A stretch of DNA of 23,140 nt, taken from CALLVY01 sp937899855 (GTDB lineage Bacteria; Bacteroidota; Bacteroidia; Chitinophagales; Saprospiraceae). Below are positions 1 to 7,831 of the stretch, one piece after another (the first letter of the stretch is position 1; every line of letters starts with the position of its first letter). Position numbers and translations under genes: made by a program. Location: positions 1-23,140 of the forward strand of contig JBCBQC010000100.1 in the NCBI GenBank assembly GCA_039820405.1. Reading direction: 5' to 3'. The notes under the pieces were generated by a model. The model was not told the DNA's origin. It ran no database searches and was given only the letters and a program-made list of their open reading frames with translations.

Positions 1-38
1 TGAATCAGCCAAAAATACGAAGAAAGTACCGGACTGCT

Positions 39-692
39 TCAACGCAGTACCACCTTATCGGTTTCCAGTTCCCACACCGTCCCGCTAGCAAATTCAATCC
101 GAAATTGAAATTGCTGCACTTGGGTTAGCACGGCTTCTTCCGTTTGCAGAACCAGGAGATACCAGGTATCCGCCCCCGTTCGCCCCTGATCCCGGAGGTA
201 GGTAAACTCGGCCATTACGTTGACCAAAGCCTCAGCCCCGGCCTGGTTTTCTGTGAGGGACAAATCGCGAAAACAAAGCGGATCCGAAGCGCAGGTGCGC
301 CAGCAACTCCGATCGATGCTAGCGGATCGAAACAGGGATTTCAACTCGCTACCCGCGGGATAACTAGGACTCAAATCCTCGTTGCTGCGGATCGAGACGT
401 CGACGACCGCGTCCTGAATCAGGGCGAGGGGATCATCGCAACCCACCGCGTAAAGGCTGCTGCCCCCATGCGGAAACCGGGCGCAGGTGCGGTCCATGGT
501 TTCCCCGTCCATCCAGATGGCAAACTGGTCGGCCGCAATGCTGTCGCCAGGGGACAGCCGTAGGTAGTTGCTCAGGTCCACATTTTTGAGGGTCAGGGCC
601 GCGAGGTCAAAACATTCATCCGGGTCGTTGCAACAGGATTCCAGGACCACACCACCTAAGAATAAAACGAAGAGCAAAAGGAGCGTACGCAT
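39..692 (-). CDS. putative Cys-containing outer-envelope lipoprotein, function unknown
   Basis: The 217-residue product begins with a hydrophobic stretch (residues 3-17) ending in a lipobox Leu-Glu-Ser-Cys, so Cys20 is the expected lipidated residue, followed directly by a second Cys. The mature part has several further Cys, including a cluster around residues 130-142, which suggests disulfide bonds in a periplasmic or surface-exposed location. The C-terminal half looks beta-rich, alternating hydrophobic and polar residues. I do not recognise a named family and assign no function. The start is the only Met giving a signal peptide. Upstream on the minus strand is a gap of about 114 bases before the next gene, and I found no convincing TAnnTTTG box there. 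The gene ends close to the left window edge, and no terminator is visible in the remaining 38 bases. Confidence 0.7.
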   Translation of the reverse strand: MRTLLLLFVLFLGGVVLESCCNDPDECFDLAALTLKNVDLSNYLRLSPGDSIAADQFAIWMDGETMDRTCARFPHGGSSLYAVGCDDPLALIQDAVVDVSIRSNEDLSPSYPAGSELKSLFRSASIDRSCWRTCASDPLCFRDLSLTENQAGAEALVNVMAEFTYLRDQGRTGADTWYLLVLQTEEAVLTQVQQFQFRIEFASGTVWELETDKVVLR

Positions 693-806
693 TTTTTGTT
701 GTTTTCGTGAAGGCCCCCTTTCAGTGGGGGTTGCCAGCTTACTCCTAATAAACGAAAAGCGAGCGGCGGATGCGTCCTTGCCCCCCCGGGTAACGTTTGG
801 CCGCCG

Positions 807-1535
807 TTACTCAATACTCGCCCCCACTATCCGCCGGTCGGGCAGGACGCGCTCCAGGGCTCCCAGCAGTAGGTAAACGGGTCGGAAATTACGATGCTTC
901 CCCAAATCGGCAACGATCAGGTACTGCGCGGCGTCTTGGGGAATGAGCTTACCTAGGTGATTGATCAAACGGACCCCCTTTTTTTGATTCCAAGTTTCCT
1001 GAAAAGCGGCGATGGCGATATCGGCGGTTTGGCATTCGACCGTCGTGAGGGCTTGATCAAAGGTGAGGCCTAGGCTGATATCGGGCAGGCTGGTCGGGTA
1101 GATTTCGATGGGGAAAGGATGCTGGGTTTGCTTGGAAGTGATCGTACGCTGGGGACGGAGCTGGCTGCGGACCTGATCGAGGGGAAAGTGGTCCGCCCAG
1201 CTAAAGGTGGCGGCCCCGGGCGCCAGGGCCCGACGGTACCAATCCTCCGGGAGGAGCTCCGTGGTGGTCCAGCCGACCCGGATGGGCAGCATAAAGGAGG
1301 GCGGTACCAGCAGACTTACCGTGGTACTTCCCGACTGCCCCCGGGATTCCCAATCGATGGGGGCCAGGCCGTAGTACAGGCGGAACCCAAATTGGGGCAG
1401 GTCTTTTCCCCCGACCATTTGTTGGGCTTCCTCCAGCAACTGTTCGCTCAGGGCCCGCATAAAGGTTTCGTGAAAGCCGTACTGCTCGAAGTTCCAAAAA
1501 TTGGCCCAGCCCAGCTCGCGGTCGGAGTGCATCAT
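807..1535 (-). CDS. conserved-looking hypothetical cytoplasmic protein
   Basis: A 242-residue protein without signal peptide or membrane segment. The N-terminal third is helical with several aromatic residues (Trp10, Trp14 and a Gly-Phe-His run). The middle holds a hydrophobic beta-like stretch, and the C-terminal part contains an Ala-Ala-Gln-Tyr-Leu-Ile-Val-Ala-Asp-Leu-Gly segment that could be the core of a small alpha/beta fold. I do not recognise the family. It begins with two consecutive Met codons, and either could be the start. The composition looks like a real globular protein, and the overlapping frames on both strands do not (they are Arg/Pro/Gly-rich). It lies between two lipoprotein genes on the same strand, separated by about 115 and 257 bases, so co-transcription is uncertain. 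Confidence 0.65.
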   Translation of the reverse strand: MMHSDRELGWANFWNFEQYGFHETFMRALSEQLLEEAQQMVGGKDLPQFGFRLYYGLAPIDWESRGQSGSTTVSLLVPPSFMLPIRVGWTTTELLPEDWYRRALAPGAATFSWADHFPLDQVRSQLRPQRTITSKQTQHPFPIEIYPTSLPDISLGLTFDQALTTVECQTADIAIAAFQETWNQKKGVRLINHLGKLIPQDAAQYLIVADLGKHRNFRPVYLLLGALERVLPDRRIVGASIE

Positions 1536-1691
1536 CAGCTTGTGTTTTGGAGGGCGGCCATTGCCGTGGGGCGCCCCGGTGGTCTTTCATTACCAAACGC
1601 AATAAGGCCCGATTGGTTGCCCTTTCCCCCGTTCCACGCTTAACCCTCGCATTGGCTCGTCCCCGGCGAATGGAACGAACGAGAGGCCAGC

Positions 1692-1722
1692 AAAAAAGCC
1701 GCCACTCGGGTCGAGCGGCGGC
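1692..1722 (-). terminator. rho-independent terminator of the lipoprotein gene at 1793-2989
   Basis: Read on the minus strand, a GC-rich hairpin (6-bp outer stem at 1698-1703/1717-1722, one A-C mismatch, 4-bp inner stem CTCG/CGAG, 3-base loop) is followed immediately by six T residues (1697-1692). It lies about 70 bases beyond the stop codon of the minus-strand lipoprotein gene. There is no T run on the plus-strand side, so it is directional. Confidence 0.85.
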
Positions 1723-1792
1723 CTTGTACATTAACTAACCTATTTATCAAAAGAGCTAAAGCTCTGCTTACAATCTCGTTTGGGCGCGGGGC

Positions 1793-2989
1793 TCAGATCA
1801 GGCGTTTGTTGCTGATGTTGGAGCGGATGGCGGGTTTGAGCTGTTCGGCGGCCTGGATCAGTAGGTGCTCGGTGGCGGGGAAGGGCAAGGGCTGCTTGCC
1901 GATACAGCGGCGGCTGCGCGCACTCAAGGCCCGGGGATCACCGCGGTAGGTCGAAGCGTAATTCTCGAAGACGGCCGCTACCCCCAGATTGTCCGAGTCA
2001 ATCAGGTTGCGATTGCGCAGGTCGACGTACTCCAAACGCGCTTCCACCCGGACTTCCTTGTGCTGGAAGGTCTCAAATACCAGGGCCTCCACAAAGCGGT
2101 AACGCGGAATCTTGATGTCGTTGCCCAGGGTATCCTTCATCACGTTGCCATTCTCGTCCAGCACGTACTCAAAACCATCCTCGACTTCTTCGCGGTCGAT
2201 GTACTCCACCTCCTTGATCCGCTCGGGGCTGATGGCCACGTTGCTCACCTTCATCACCACCTCAAAATCCATGGGTACCTCGGGCGTATCGGCGACGTAG
2301 AATTCGTTCCAAAAGGTATTGAGTTCATCCGCTCCGAAGGCCAAGACTTCCTCCTGAAACCGGCGGGGCAACACTACCGGACTGTCGGAATTGTCCATTT
2401 TGAAGCGGATCCGAGTCGTCCCGATCTGGCGCGCCCGAGCGAGCAGGTAGTCCGTATCACGGTAGGCGCTTTGGTAACGCTCAATCTTGTTGAGTTGGCG
2501 GTAGGCCTCGCGGGCGGCCGACTTGTTGCGGTCGCGTTGGGCAATCGTCAGCAGGCGCTGGCCATCTTCGTAGAGCGTGACGGCCAATTGGTTGCGCGAT
2601 TCATTTTCCAGATTGGCGACCTTGACGAATTTAAATTCCGCCCGGTAACCCTCCCGATCAATTACGGGCAAGAGGGGCTCCACCAAGCGCTGGCGCCGGT
2701 CGACGTTTTGCACCAGCTGGTACACCTCTTCCCAATCTTCCGAGCTCCCCCGCTTTTTGAGGACCTCCATCCGCCGGATGTCGCGTTGGTTAGCCTTGTT
2801 AAAGGCTTTCTCCAGGGCCAGGACGTGCTTCTGTTTTTTCTTGTTTTTACCGCGCAATTTCTTGACCGAGTAGGCAATGGCCTCTTCGTAATTGCCCGAA
2901 TCAACGAGTTTTTCGACGTTGGTACAGGCACTCAGCAGCAAGGCAGTAGTCAGGACGAGGGCGGCAGTCAGGATTTTCGTGGTTTTCAT
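1793..2989 (-). CDS. putative lipoprotein with N-terminal helical repeat region
   Basis: The 398-residue product has a classical lipoprotein signal: a Lys-containing n-region, a hydrophobic core, and the lipobox Leu-Ser-Ala-Cys with Cys22 as acylation site. Residues 25-190 are strongly helical and charged, beginning with an Asn-Tyr-Glu-Glu-Ala-Ile segment typical of the first helix of a TPR-like repeat, so a TPR-like solenoid is plausible. The C-terminal half looks beta-rich, with paired acidic turns. It is probably envelope-anchored on the periplasmic side or the surface. No named family or enzymatic motif is recognised. The gene is monocistronic by spacing: a strong terminator follows it, and about 140 bases separate its start from the upstream cytochrome gene. 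That gap contains a direct repeat spaced by 21 bases that could be an operator. Confidence 0.75.
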   Translation of the reverse strand: MKTTKILTAALVLTTALLLSACTNVEKLVDSGNYEEAIAYSVKKLRGKNKKKQKHVLALEKAFNKANQRDIRRMEVLKKRGSSEDWEEVYQLVQNVDRRQRLVEPLLPVIDREGYRAEFKFVKVANLENESRNQLAVTLYEDGQRLLTIAQRDRNKSAAREAYRQLNKIERYQSAYRDTDYLLARARQIGTTRIRFKMDNSDSPVVLPRRFQEEVLAFGADELNTFWNEFYVADTPEVPMDFEVVMKVSNVAISPERIKEVEYIDREEVEDGFEYVLDENGNVMKDTLGNDIKIPRYRFVEALVFETFQHKEVRVEARLEYVDLRNRNLIDSDNLGVAAVFENYASTYRGDPRALSARSRRCIGKQPLPFPATEHLLIQAAEQLKPAIRSNISNKRLI

Positions 2990-3075
2990 CGTAGTGCAAT
3001 TTTGAGGTTTAACAACGAGTGTTTTGTTTCCACTTGTTCTTTACTCAAAGGAGCACAATTTCACCATCGAAAGCT

Positions 3076-3113
3076 GTAAAGGAAGGGTTAAAGTGCGTTA
3101 AGGAGGGGTTAAA
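3076..3113. repeat. imperfect direct repeat with 21-base period, possible operator
   Basis: Two 17-base copies (3076-3092 and 3097-3113) match at 15 of 17 positions, share a GGGTTAAA core, and have start points 21 bases apart, i.e. two helical turns. They lie 87-124 bases upstream of the lipoprotein start at 2989 and just past the cytochrome gene's 3' end. The arrangement fits a regulator binding the same DNA face twice, but no regulator is identified. Confidence 0.45.
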
Positions 3114-3130
3114 AGGACCGGCTAGCAATA

Positions 3131-3625
3131 CTACTCCGGGAGTTCGTACCATTGTTCGACCGCCAAAACCCGCCGTCGACCAATGGTTTCGGGGGCGTAA
3201 TACGTCGACAGATAATCCAGAATGGGCCCCTCGCGCTCGCCCAAATCGGGGAGTCCCTGCTCGGCTTGCATCCAGCGGAGCATGTCTTCCCAGCCCTGGC
3301 GGGTAGCGCGATTTTGGGTGATGAGTTTGGCCGAATGACAAGCCGTACAGGTGGCCCGTACCGTCTGCCAGTGGGCCCCAATTTTTAATCCCGACCGCCA
3401 GTCCACCCCATCTACCAAAACTGGGAATGGGGGCGCCTCGGGATCGATTACTCGCCGCTCCGGGTTGGGATTTTCGATCCGACTGGGCCAGGAAGGCCAC
3501 CAATTGGCCCCGGCAAAGTAGTAGAATAAAAGCGCGCACCACACCAGGAGGAGGGTCGTGGTTTCCAACAAACGCCGGAGGAGACGTTTGCTCAAGTCGC
3601 GGTTGGAAGGATCATTGGTGGTCAT
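3131..3625 (-). CDS. membrane-anchored monoheme cytochrome c, likely electron acceptor of the adjacent sulfite-oxidase-family enzyme
   Basis: The 164-residue protein has a positively charged N-terminus, one membrane segment at about residues 21-39, and a single heme-binding Cys-Thr-Ala-Cys-His motif (Cys93, Cys96, His97). Met115 or Met119 could be the distal heme ligand. The heme domain would face the periplasm. Its ATG overlaps the stop codon of the preceding molybdenum-enzyme gene (ATGA), so the two are translationally coupled. In SorAB-type sulfite dehydrogenases, a molybdenum subunit passes electrons to a cytochrome c partner; this pairing suggests the same arrangement, with electrons delivered to the respiratory chain. 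Heme binding is seen in sequence, the partnership is inferred from coupling, and the substrate is not proven. Confidence 0.85.
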   Translation of the reverse strand: MTTNDPSNRDLSKRLLRRLLETTTLLLVWCALLFYYFAGANWWPSWPSRIENPNPERRVIDPEAPPFPVLVDGVDWRSGLKIGAHWQTVRATCTACHSAKLITQNRATRQGWEDMLRWMQAEQGLPDLGEREGPILDYLSTYYAPETIGRRRVLAVEQWYELPE

Positions 3626-4947
3626 TGCTCGACTACTTTTACGGCGATGCGGTGGCAGGCGTTGTTGAGGTAGCCCTTGGGATTCCAGCCGGGCAGGAGC
3701 ATGGGCTGCTGTCGGCCTTCACTGTCGCGGGCCCGGGCCCAGACCTCGTAGTAGCCCGTCTGGGGAAATTCCACCTCCGCTCGCCAGCGCTGCCAGGCAA
3801 AACGATTGGCCGGTGGCGACAGCTCCCCCGCCCGCCAGGTCATTCCAAAATCAATGGAGTACTCAATGGCGCTGACCGCCAGTTCGCCCGCCCAGGCGTG
3901 TCCCCGCAATTGGAGGACCTGCCCCGGCCGGAGGAGGGCCCCCGACTTGGGATGGGTAATCAGGGATTTGACGGGCATCGACTCGATGATGCACATGCGA
4001 TCGTCGGGTACTTTGGTACCCGGCGCTACCGGCTCGCAGGGCACGCGGTAGGATTGCCCATTCATCTTGGCCCCATCGTGGATGCGATCGCGGACGACGA
4101 GGCGTTCGAGCCACTTGCCGGAGGTCGAAGCGGGCCAACCGCCAAACACCAAGCGCAGGGGGTAGCCATTGAGCCAGGGTAGGTCCTGGCCGTTCATCGC
4201 CCAGGCAATGAGGGATTCTTCTTGCATGGCCTTGGCGAGGGGTACGCCGCGCGAGATGGGATCCTTATCGGGGGCGCCACTGAGGTGCATATCTTTGCCG
4301 TAGTAGCCGACGTATACCGCATTGTCGCGCAGGCCCACCGCCCGGAGTACGTCGCGTAGGCGGACGCCCGTCCATTCGGCGCAGCCCACCGCTCCGGTCG
4401 ACCACTGGTTGCCTTTGGCGGGCGGGTTGAATTCTTTGCGGCCATTGCCCCCGCATTCGAGGGTGAGTTGGTAGCGGTGGTGGGTAAACTGGGCTTGGAG
4501 CTCGGGCAGGCTGAAGGTTCGGGGGCGCCGGACGGCTTCGCCATCGATGCGTAGGGTCCACTTTTGAGGATCGATGGTATTGATGGCGGGGGGTAGGCCA
4601 TTGTTGCGGACGAAAAACAGCTCGCCCGGCGTCAGCTCGTCATCGAGCAGGTGGGGCGGGGTTTCGGCATTGATGGGGCGGTCGTTGAGTACGCGGAGGT
4701 CGGGGTGTTTGCCGGGCAGGGCAAAGTCGTCTTCGCGGTGGGCCAGCCCGGCGGGGATGAGGCCGGCGGGAAAATGCTCGCCAAAGACCAGGGGGCCGCC
4801 GAGGGCCAGGGCCATGGCGCTGCGGGCCGAGCGTCGTAAAAAGCCCCGCCGGGTAAGGGGAGAGCTGGTTCGGCCCCAGAGCAGTTGGTCGGCTCGGAGG
4901 GGATCTTCAGCGTAGAGTTGGTGGAGGCCTTTCGTTTGCTTTTTCAA
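3622..4947 (-). CDS. Tat-exported molybdopterin enzyme of the sulfite oxidase family
   Basis: A 441-residue product when read from the TTG at 4947; an in-frame ATG at 5007 would add 20 residues. A Tat motif (Arg-Arg-Gly-Phe-Leu-Arg-Arg, about residues 33-39) precedes a hydrophobic h-region, so the folded enzyme is exported. The molybdenum-cofactor domain contains Leu-Glu-Cys-Gly-Gly-Asn-Gly-Arg, whose Cys (about residue 165) is the expected Mo ligand. A later Asn-Gly-Tyr-Pro-Leu-Arg-Leu-Val stretch and Gly-Lys-Trp-Leu are typical of this family, and the C-terminal third matches the Mo-co dimerisation domain. The family oxidises sulfite to sulfate or related substrates. The downstream cytochrome overlaps by 4 bases. 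I prefer the TTG start because the DNA between 4950 and 5000 is AT-rich and looks like a divergent promoter region, not coding. The product class is firm; the exact substrate is inferred. Confidence 0.85.
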   Translation of the reverse strand: MKKQTKGLHQLYAEDPLRADQLLWGRTSSPLTRRGFLRRSARSAMALALGGPLVFGEHFPAGLIPAGLAHREDDFALPGKHPDLRVLNDRPINAETPPHLLDDELTPGELFFVRNNGLPPAINTIDPQKWTLRIDGEAVRRPRTFSLPELQAQFTHHRYQLTLECGGNGRKEFNPPAKGNQWSTGAVGCAEWTGVRLRDVLRAVGLRDNAVYVGYYGKDMHLSGAPDKDPISRGVPLAKAMQEESLIAWAMNGQDLPWLNGYPLRLVFGGWPASTSGKWLERLVVRDRIHDGAKMNGQSYRVPCEPVAPGTKVPDDRMCIIESMPVKSLITHPKSGALLRPGQVLQLRGHAWAGELAVSAIEYSIDFGMTWRAGELSPPANRFAWQRWRAEVEFPQTGYYEVWARARDSEGRQQPMLLPGWNPKGYLNNACHRIAVKVVEQ

Positions 4948-5015
4948 GGAAGTACGCTTCGTAAAATAATCTTTAAATCTACAATAATCCCTGGATAATG
5001 CCTCCATCTTTTTGC

Positions 5016-5023
5016 TATCTTTC
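5016..5023 (+). promoter_or_regulatory. possible -7 box for the CotH-family gene
   Basis: TATCTTTC, one mismatch from the Bacteroidota -7 consensus TAnnTTTG, lies 25 bases before the ATG at 5048. No good TTG -33 element is found at the proper distance, so support is weak. Confidence 0.3.
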
Positions 5024-5047
5024 CCCCGAAACAGCTGGGTCGCTACC

Positions 5048-6235
5048 ATGAAAACGAGTTTGCTTCGCCTCGGTTTTGGTTTGTGTCTACTGCTCGGGCT
5101 GAGTACCTGTGGCAAAAGGGAATTGCCCAGCGTTTGGATCGAGGGGCCCGAGCGTTCGAGCTTGACCGGCCGGGATCGGGTGGACTGCGAACTGCGTTAC
5201 CAATCGACCTCCGATCGCTTCCGCGTGCCCGCCCACCTCAAACGCCGGGGTGGCATGTCCTTCGGGTACGACAAACATTCCTACACCCTCCACCTCGATC
5301 GCAAAATCCCCCTGGATTTTCTCCCCCTCGACCGCGATTGGGTCCTCAACGCCAGCTACATCGACAAAACCTTCGTCCGCCACAAAGTGGCCTACGACCT
5401 GTTCCGCCGTCTCGACGAGCGCAACCGAGCCGCCCGCAGCCGCTACGTCCGACTGTTTTACAACGACCGCTATCAGGGCCTCTACCTGCTGATGGAAAAA
5501 CTGGATGCGAGCACCCTCGCCATCGACCGAGCCGATCGCGGCGCCCTCATCATCAAGGATCCGCCCCTGTTTATGGCCGATTCCCTGGTGCGCCACGCAG
5601 ATTCCAGCAATTTCTTCGAGCAAAAATTTCCCGACCTCCTCCAACGCGACCACAACCCCGATCTCCACCGCCTCAAAGCCTTTCTTTTCAAAGCCTCCGA
5701 CCAAGCCTTCCGACACGACGTCCCATTGCTTTTCGACCTCGACAACCTCATCGACTGGCATCTGATGCTCCTGTTGACCAATAATAGCGATGGCATCCTC
5801 AAAAATTTTTACCTCTACCAGCAAAACAGCCAGACCCCCTTCCGCGTCGCCATCTGGGACTACGACCACTCTTTCGGCCGCGACGGCGACAACGAACTCA
5901 ACCTCATCCGGCCGCTCGATGAGCGCCGCTCGGTCCTGTTTCGCCGGCTGATGGCCCTCAATGTGGCGGGCTACAACTGTCGATTACAAAGCCGTTGGCA
6001 GCAACTCCAAAAAAGTCACTTCCACCCCCGGAATATCCACCGGATGATCGACCAGAATTTGGCCCAGGTTCGCGATGAACTCGAACGCAATGCCGAGCGC
6101 TGGCCCCTGGATTATCACTGGTATTTTGACGACAACGACTGCTGGGAAGAAGTGGCCATTATTCACCGCTACCTGGACCAACGCCTGCCCCAAATCGATA
6201 GCTACCTGCGCGAAGTCGCCGCATCCTGTCCCTAA
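5048..6235 (+). CDS. CotH kinase family lipoprotein
   Basis: The 395-residue protein starts with a lipoprotein signal whose lipobox is Leu-Ser-Thr-Cys (Cys21). The rest matches the CotH family: an early Arg-Arg-Gly segment, a Tyr-Gln-Gly-Leu-Tyr-Leu-Leu-Met-Glu-Lys strand near residues 143-152, an Asn-Asn-Ser-Asp-Gly run (245-249) followed by Asn-Phe-Tyr-Leu-Tyr, and Trp-Asp-Tyr-Asp-His-Ser-Phe-Gly around 270-277, whose Asp residues correspond to the metal/nucleotide-binding part of the fold. CotH of Bacillus phosphorylates spore-coat proteins; Bacteroidota homologues are often secreted or surface-anchored, and their targets are unknown. The start is the ATG at 5048 because only this one gives a signal peptide. 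The gene is divergent from the sulfite-oxidase-family gene, and its stop is one base away from the convergent gene's stop. Confidence 0.85.
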   Translation: MKTSLLRLGFGLCLLLGLSTCGKRELPSVWIEGPERSSLTGRDRVDCELRYQSTSDRFRVPAHLKRRGGMSFGYDKHSYTLHLDRKIPLDFLPLDRDWVLNASYIDKTFVRHKVAYDLFRRLDERNRAARSRYVRLFYNDRYQGLYLLMEKLDASTLAIDRADRGALIIKDPPLFMADSLVRHADSSNFFEQKFPDLLQRDHNPDLHRLKAFLFKASDQAFRHDVPLLFDLDNLIDWHLMLLLTNNSDGILKNFYLYQQNSQTPFRVAIWDYDHSFGRDGDNELNLIRPLDERRSVLFRRLMALNVAGYNCRLQSRWQQLQKSHFHPRNIHRMIDQNLAQVRDELERNAERWPLDYHWYFDDNDCWEEVAIIHRYLDQRLPQIDSYLREVAASCP

Positions 6236-6236
6236 A

Positions 6237-7649
6237 TCAGCGCCGTTGTAAGAAGATCAGGACGATCTCCCACAGCTTTTCGTAGGGAATCACCTCCACC
6301 TCTCCCCCCTGGTAAGACCCCAGGCGGTCGGTGTACTTTTTGGCGTGGCGCTGCAAGGCTACGGGGTGAAAATGGACTTTGGGAATACAGAGCAGCATGT
6401 GGATAAAGCAGTTGCTGCGAAAGGTCTCGTCGCGCCGCAGGTAGCGGTAGGCGTAGGCCTGGAGGGCCTCGATTTTGTCGATCAGCTTGCCCCGCTCGCG
6501 GAATTTGAGGTGAAAAAGGATTTGGATGACGATGATGGCGATGTTGTTGCCGCGTTTGTCTTTGGAAAAGATGGGGACTTCGTTGAGGAAGCGGGATACG
6601 CGAAAAACCTGGCCGGTATTGATGTCGAGCAAATTGGCGTAGGCTTCGATGATGCGCCACTGTTCGTCGAGCATGGGGTATTTGCGGCGGGCGCTGGAGT
6701 TGGCGATGGCTTCCTGCACGAGGTGATAGTTATCGGAGTGAAAACCGAGGATGGCCTGGTAGATGAGGCAGAGCATTTGGTTGTAGCTACTGGGCTGCAC
6801 CATTTCGAGGGCATCGTTGATGTGCTTGTGGGCCGAGGGGTAGTCCCGCAGTTGGATGGCGGCGGAGATGGGTTTGAAGGTAAAGCTAAATTTGACGGTT
6901 TTGGGGATGGGATAGGGTTTGGCGGCGAAAAAGGCCAGGGCATTTTCGCAGATGCGTTCGAGGGCCTGGTGGTCGTTGATCATCTGGGCGTGGATCGCCA
7001 TGATGTTGTAGGTGTAGTAAGTGTATTGGAAAGAGGGGTAGCGTTCGAGGTCGCAGCGGAGTTCGGCGACGTACTCGGCGGCCCGCTGGACGAGTTCCTT
7101 GTTCATCTCGCGGGATTTGGAAAAATTACTCGACAGCCGGGTAAAGTAGCGGATGGCCTTGTTTTCGACTTCGAACAAGCTCCGGTAGTAGTCGACGGAT
7201 TTGGCGTACTTGTTGAATTCTCGGGGATCGCCGGAGATGCTTTCGTTGATTTCGAGCAACATGGACAGGCTCCCCGCGATTTCGGTGAGGTCGTAGCGGA
7301 TGGCTTTTTTGAGGGTCTTGCGGGCCAACCAGGTGGCTCCGCGCCGTACCCCCATCCCATTGAGGATGTGTACCGCCGCCAACTTGCGCCAGCAGTCAAA
7401 ATAAGCCCGTTGGTAGGGATTTTCCCCCCGGACTTTCAAAGTTTTCTCGATGATGCGCTCCAGCACCGACCGTTTGAGGCGGGAGAGGTAGACGTTGCGG
7501 TTGTTGGCGGTGGTATTTGGCCAGATGGCTTTACCTGCCTCCTCATTGCTCTGCCACTCATCCTTGATGACTCCCTCGTAATATTCGCGCTCTTTTTTAC
7601 GTGCAAATATTGGTCGTATGCTCAAAAAAATCTCTTTTAACGGAATCAT
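6237..7649 (-). CDS. large all-helical, TPR-like protein of unknown function
   Basis: A 470-residue soluble protein without signal peptide. Residues 15-75 are basic and helical (a possible nucleic-acid or protein contact region). From about residue 85 to the end the sequence consists of successive amphipathic helices with conserved-looking Ala/Tyr/Leu spacing, as in tetratricopeptide-type solenoids, for instance the stretches around Tyr-Tyr-Arg-Ser-Leu-Phe, Tyr-Pro-Ser-Ala-His-Lys-His-Ile and Leu-Leu-Asp-Ile-Asn-Thr-Gly. I do not recognise a named family. It is divergent from a 39-codon gene encoding a Gly-Gly peptide, with 182 AT-rich bases between. By analogy with RRNPP-type regulators of Firmicutes, where a TPR protein senses a peptide encoded beside it, a peptide-receptor role is conceivable, but this is inference: no helix-turn-helix was established. 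The ATG at 7649 is the first in frame; a shorter start a few codons in is possible. Confidence 0.7.
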   Translation of the reverse strand: MIPLKEIFLSIRPIFARKKEREYYEGVIKDEWQSNEEAGKAIWPNTTANNRNVYLSRLKRSVLERIIEKTLKVRGENPYQRAYFDCWRKLAAVHILNGMGVRRGATWLARKTLKKAIRYDLTEIAGSLSMLLEINESISGDPREFNKYAKSVDYYRSLFEVENKAIRYFTRLSSNFSKSREMNKELVQRAAEYVAELRCDLERYPSFQYTYYTYNIMAIHAQMINDHQALERICENALAFFAAKPYPIPKTVKFSFTFKPISAAIQLRDYPSAHKHINDALEMVQPSSYNQMLCLIYQAILGFHSDNYHLVQEAIANSSARRKYPMLDEQWRIIEAYANLLDINTGQVFRVSRFLNEVPIFSKDKRGNNIAIIVIQILFHLKFRERGKLIDKIEALQAYAYRYLRRDETFRSNCFIHMLLCIPKVHFHPVALQRHAKKYTDRLGSYQGGEVEVIPYEKLWEIVLIFLQRR

Positions 7650-7766
7650 TCGGAGTTAATTTTTACACATTTTCCAAAATCGAATAGTCTGATTATTATG
7701 GTCCTACGCAATATTTTTTGTGATAATTCGTGATTTTAGCTGTTAAAAATACGATACTTTTGTTAA

Positions 7767-7796
7767 TTGTAAACGTTTGAACCCGTCCTAAATTTG
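7767..7796 (+). promoter_or_regulatory. Bacteroidota-type promoter of the small Gly-Gly peptide gene
   Basis: TTG at 7767-7769, a 19-base spacer, and TAAATTTG at 7789-7796 fit the known Bacteroidota promoter TTG-N19-TAnnTTTG exactly. Transcription would begin near 7803, leaving a short A/T-rich leader of about 30 bases before the ATG at 7832. A second perfect -7 match, TACTTTTG, lies at 7755-7762 but lacks a well-placed TTG. Confidence 0.7.
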
Positions 7797-7831
7797 AGCA
7801 TCTTATTTCTAAATTTTTAAAAAATTTAATC

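Noticed and set aside
711..735. CCCCC/GGGGG hairpin between the first two genes
   Set aside because: The stem is short with a 7-base loop and there is no T run on either strand, so it is not called a terminator.
1536..1691. Possible small genes in the 1536-1691 gap
   Set aside because: Open frames on both strands translate to Arg/Pro/Gly-rich, non-protein-like sequence.
1865..3079. A 404-codon plus-strand frame opposite the lipoprotein gene
   Set aside because: The minus-strand frame has a signal peptide, lipobox and terminator; the plus frame has none and is His/Gln/Val-rich as expected of an antisense shadow.
6345..7640. A 431-codon plus-strand frame opposite the TPR-like gene
   Set aside because: The translation is dominated by Gly/Val/Asp/Phe, typical of antisense reading of a helical protein; the minus frame has regular amphipathic helices.
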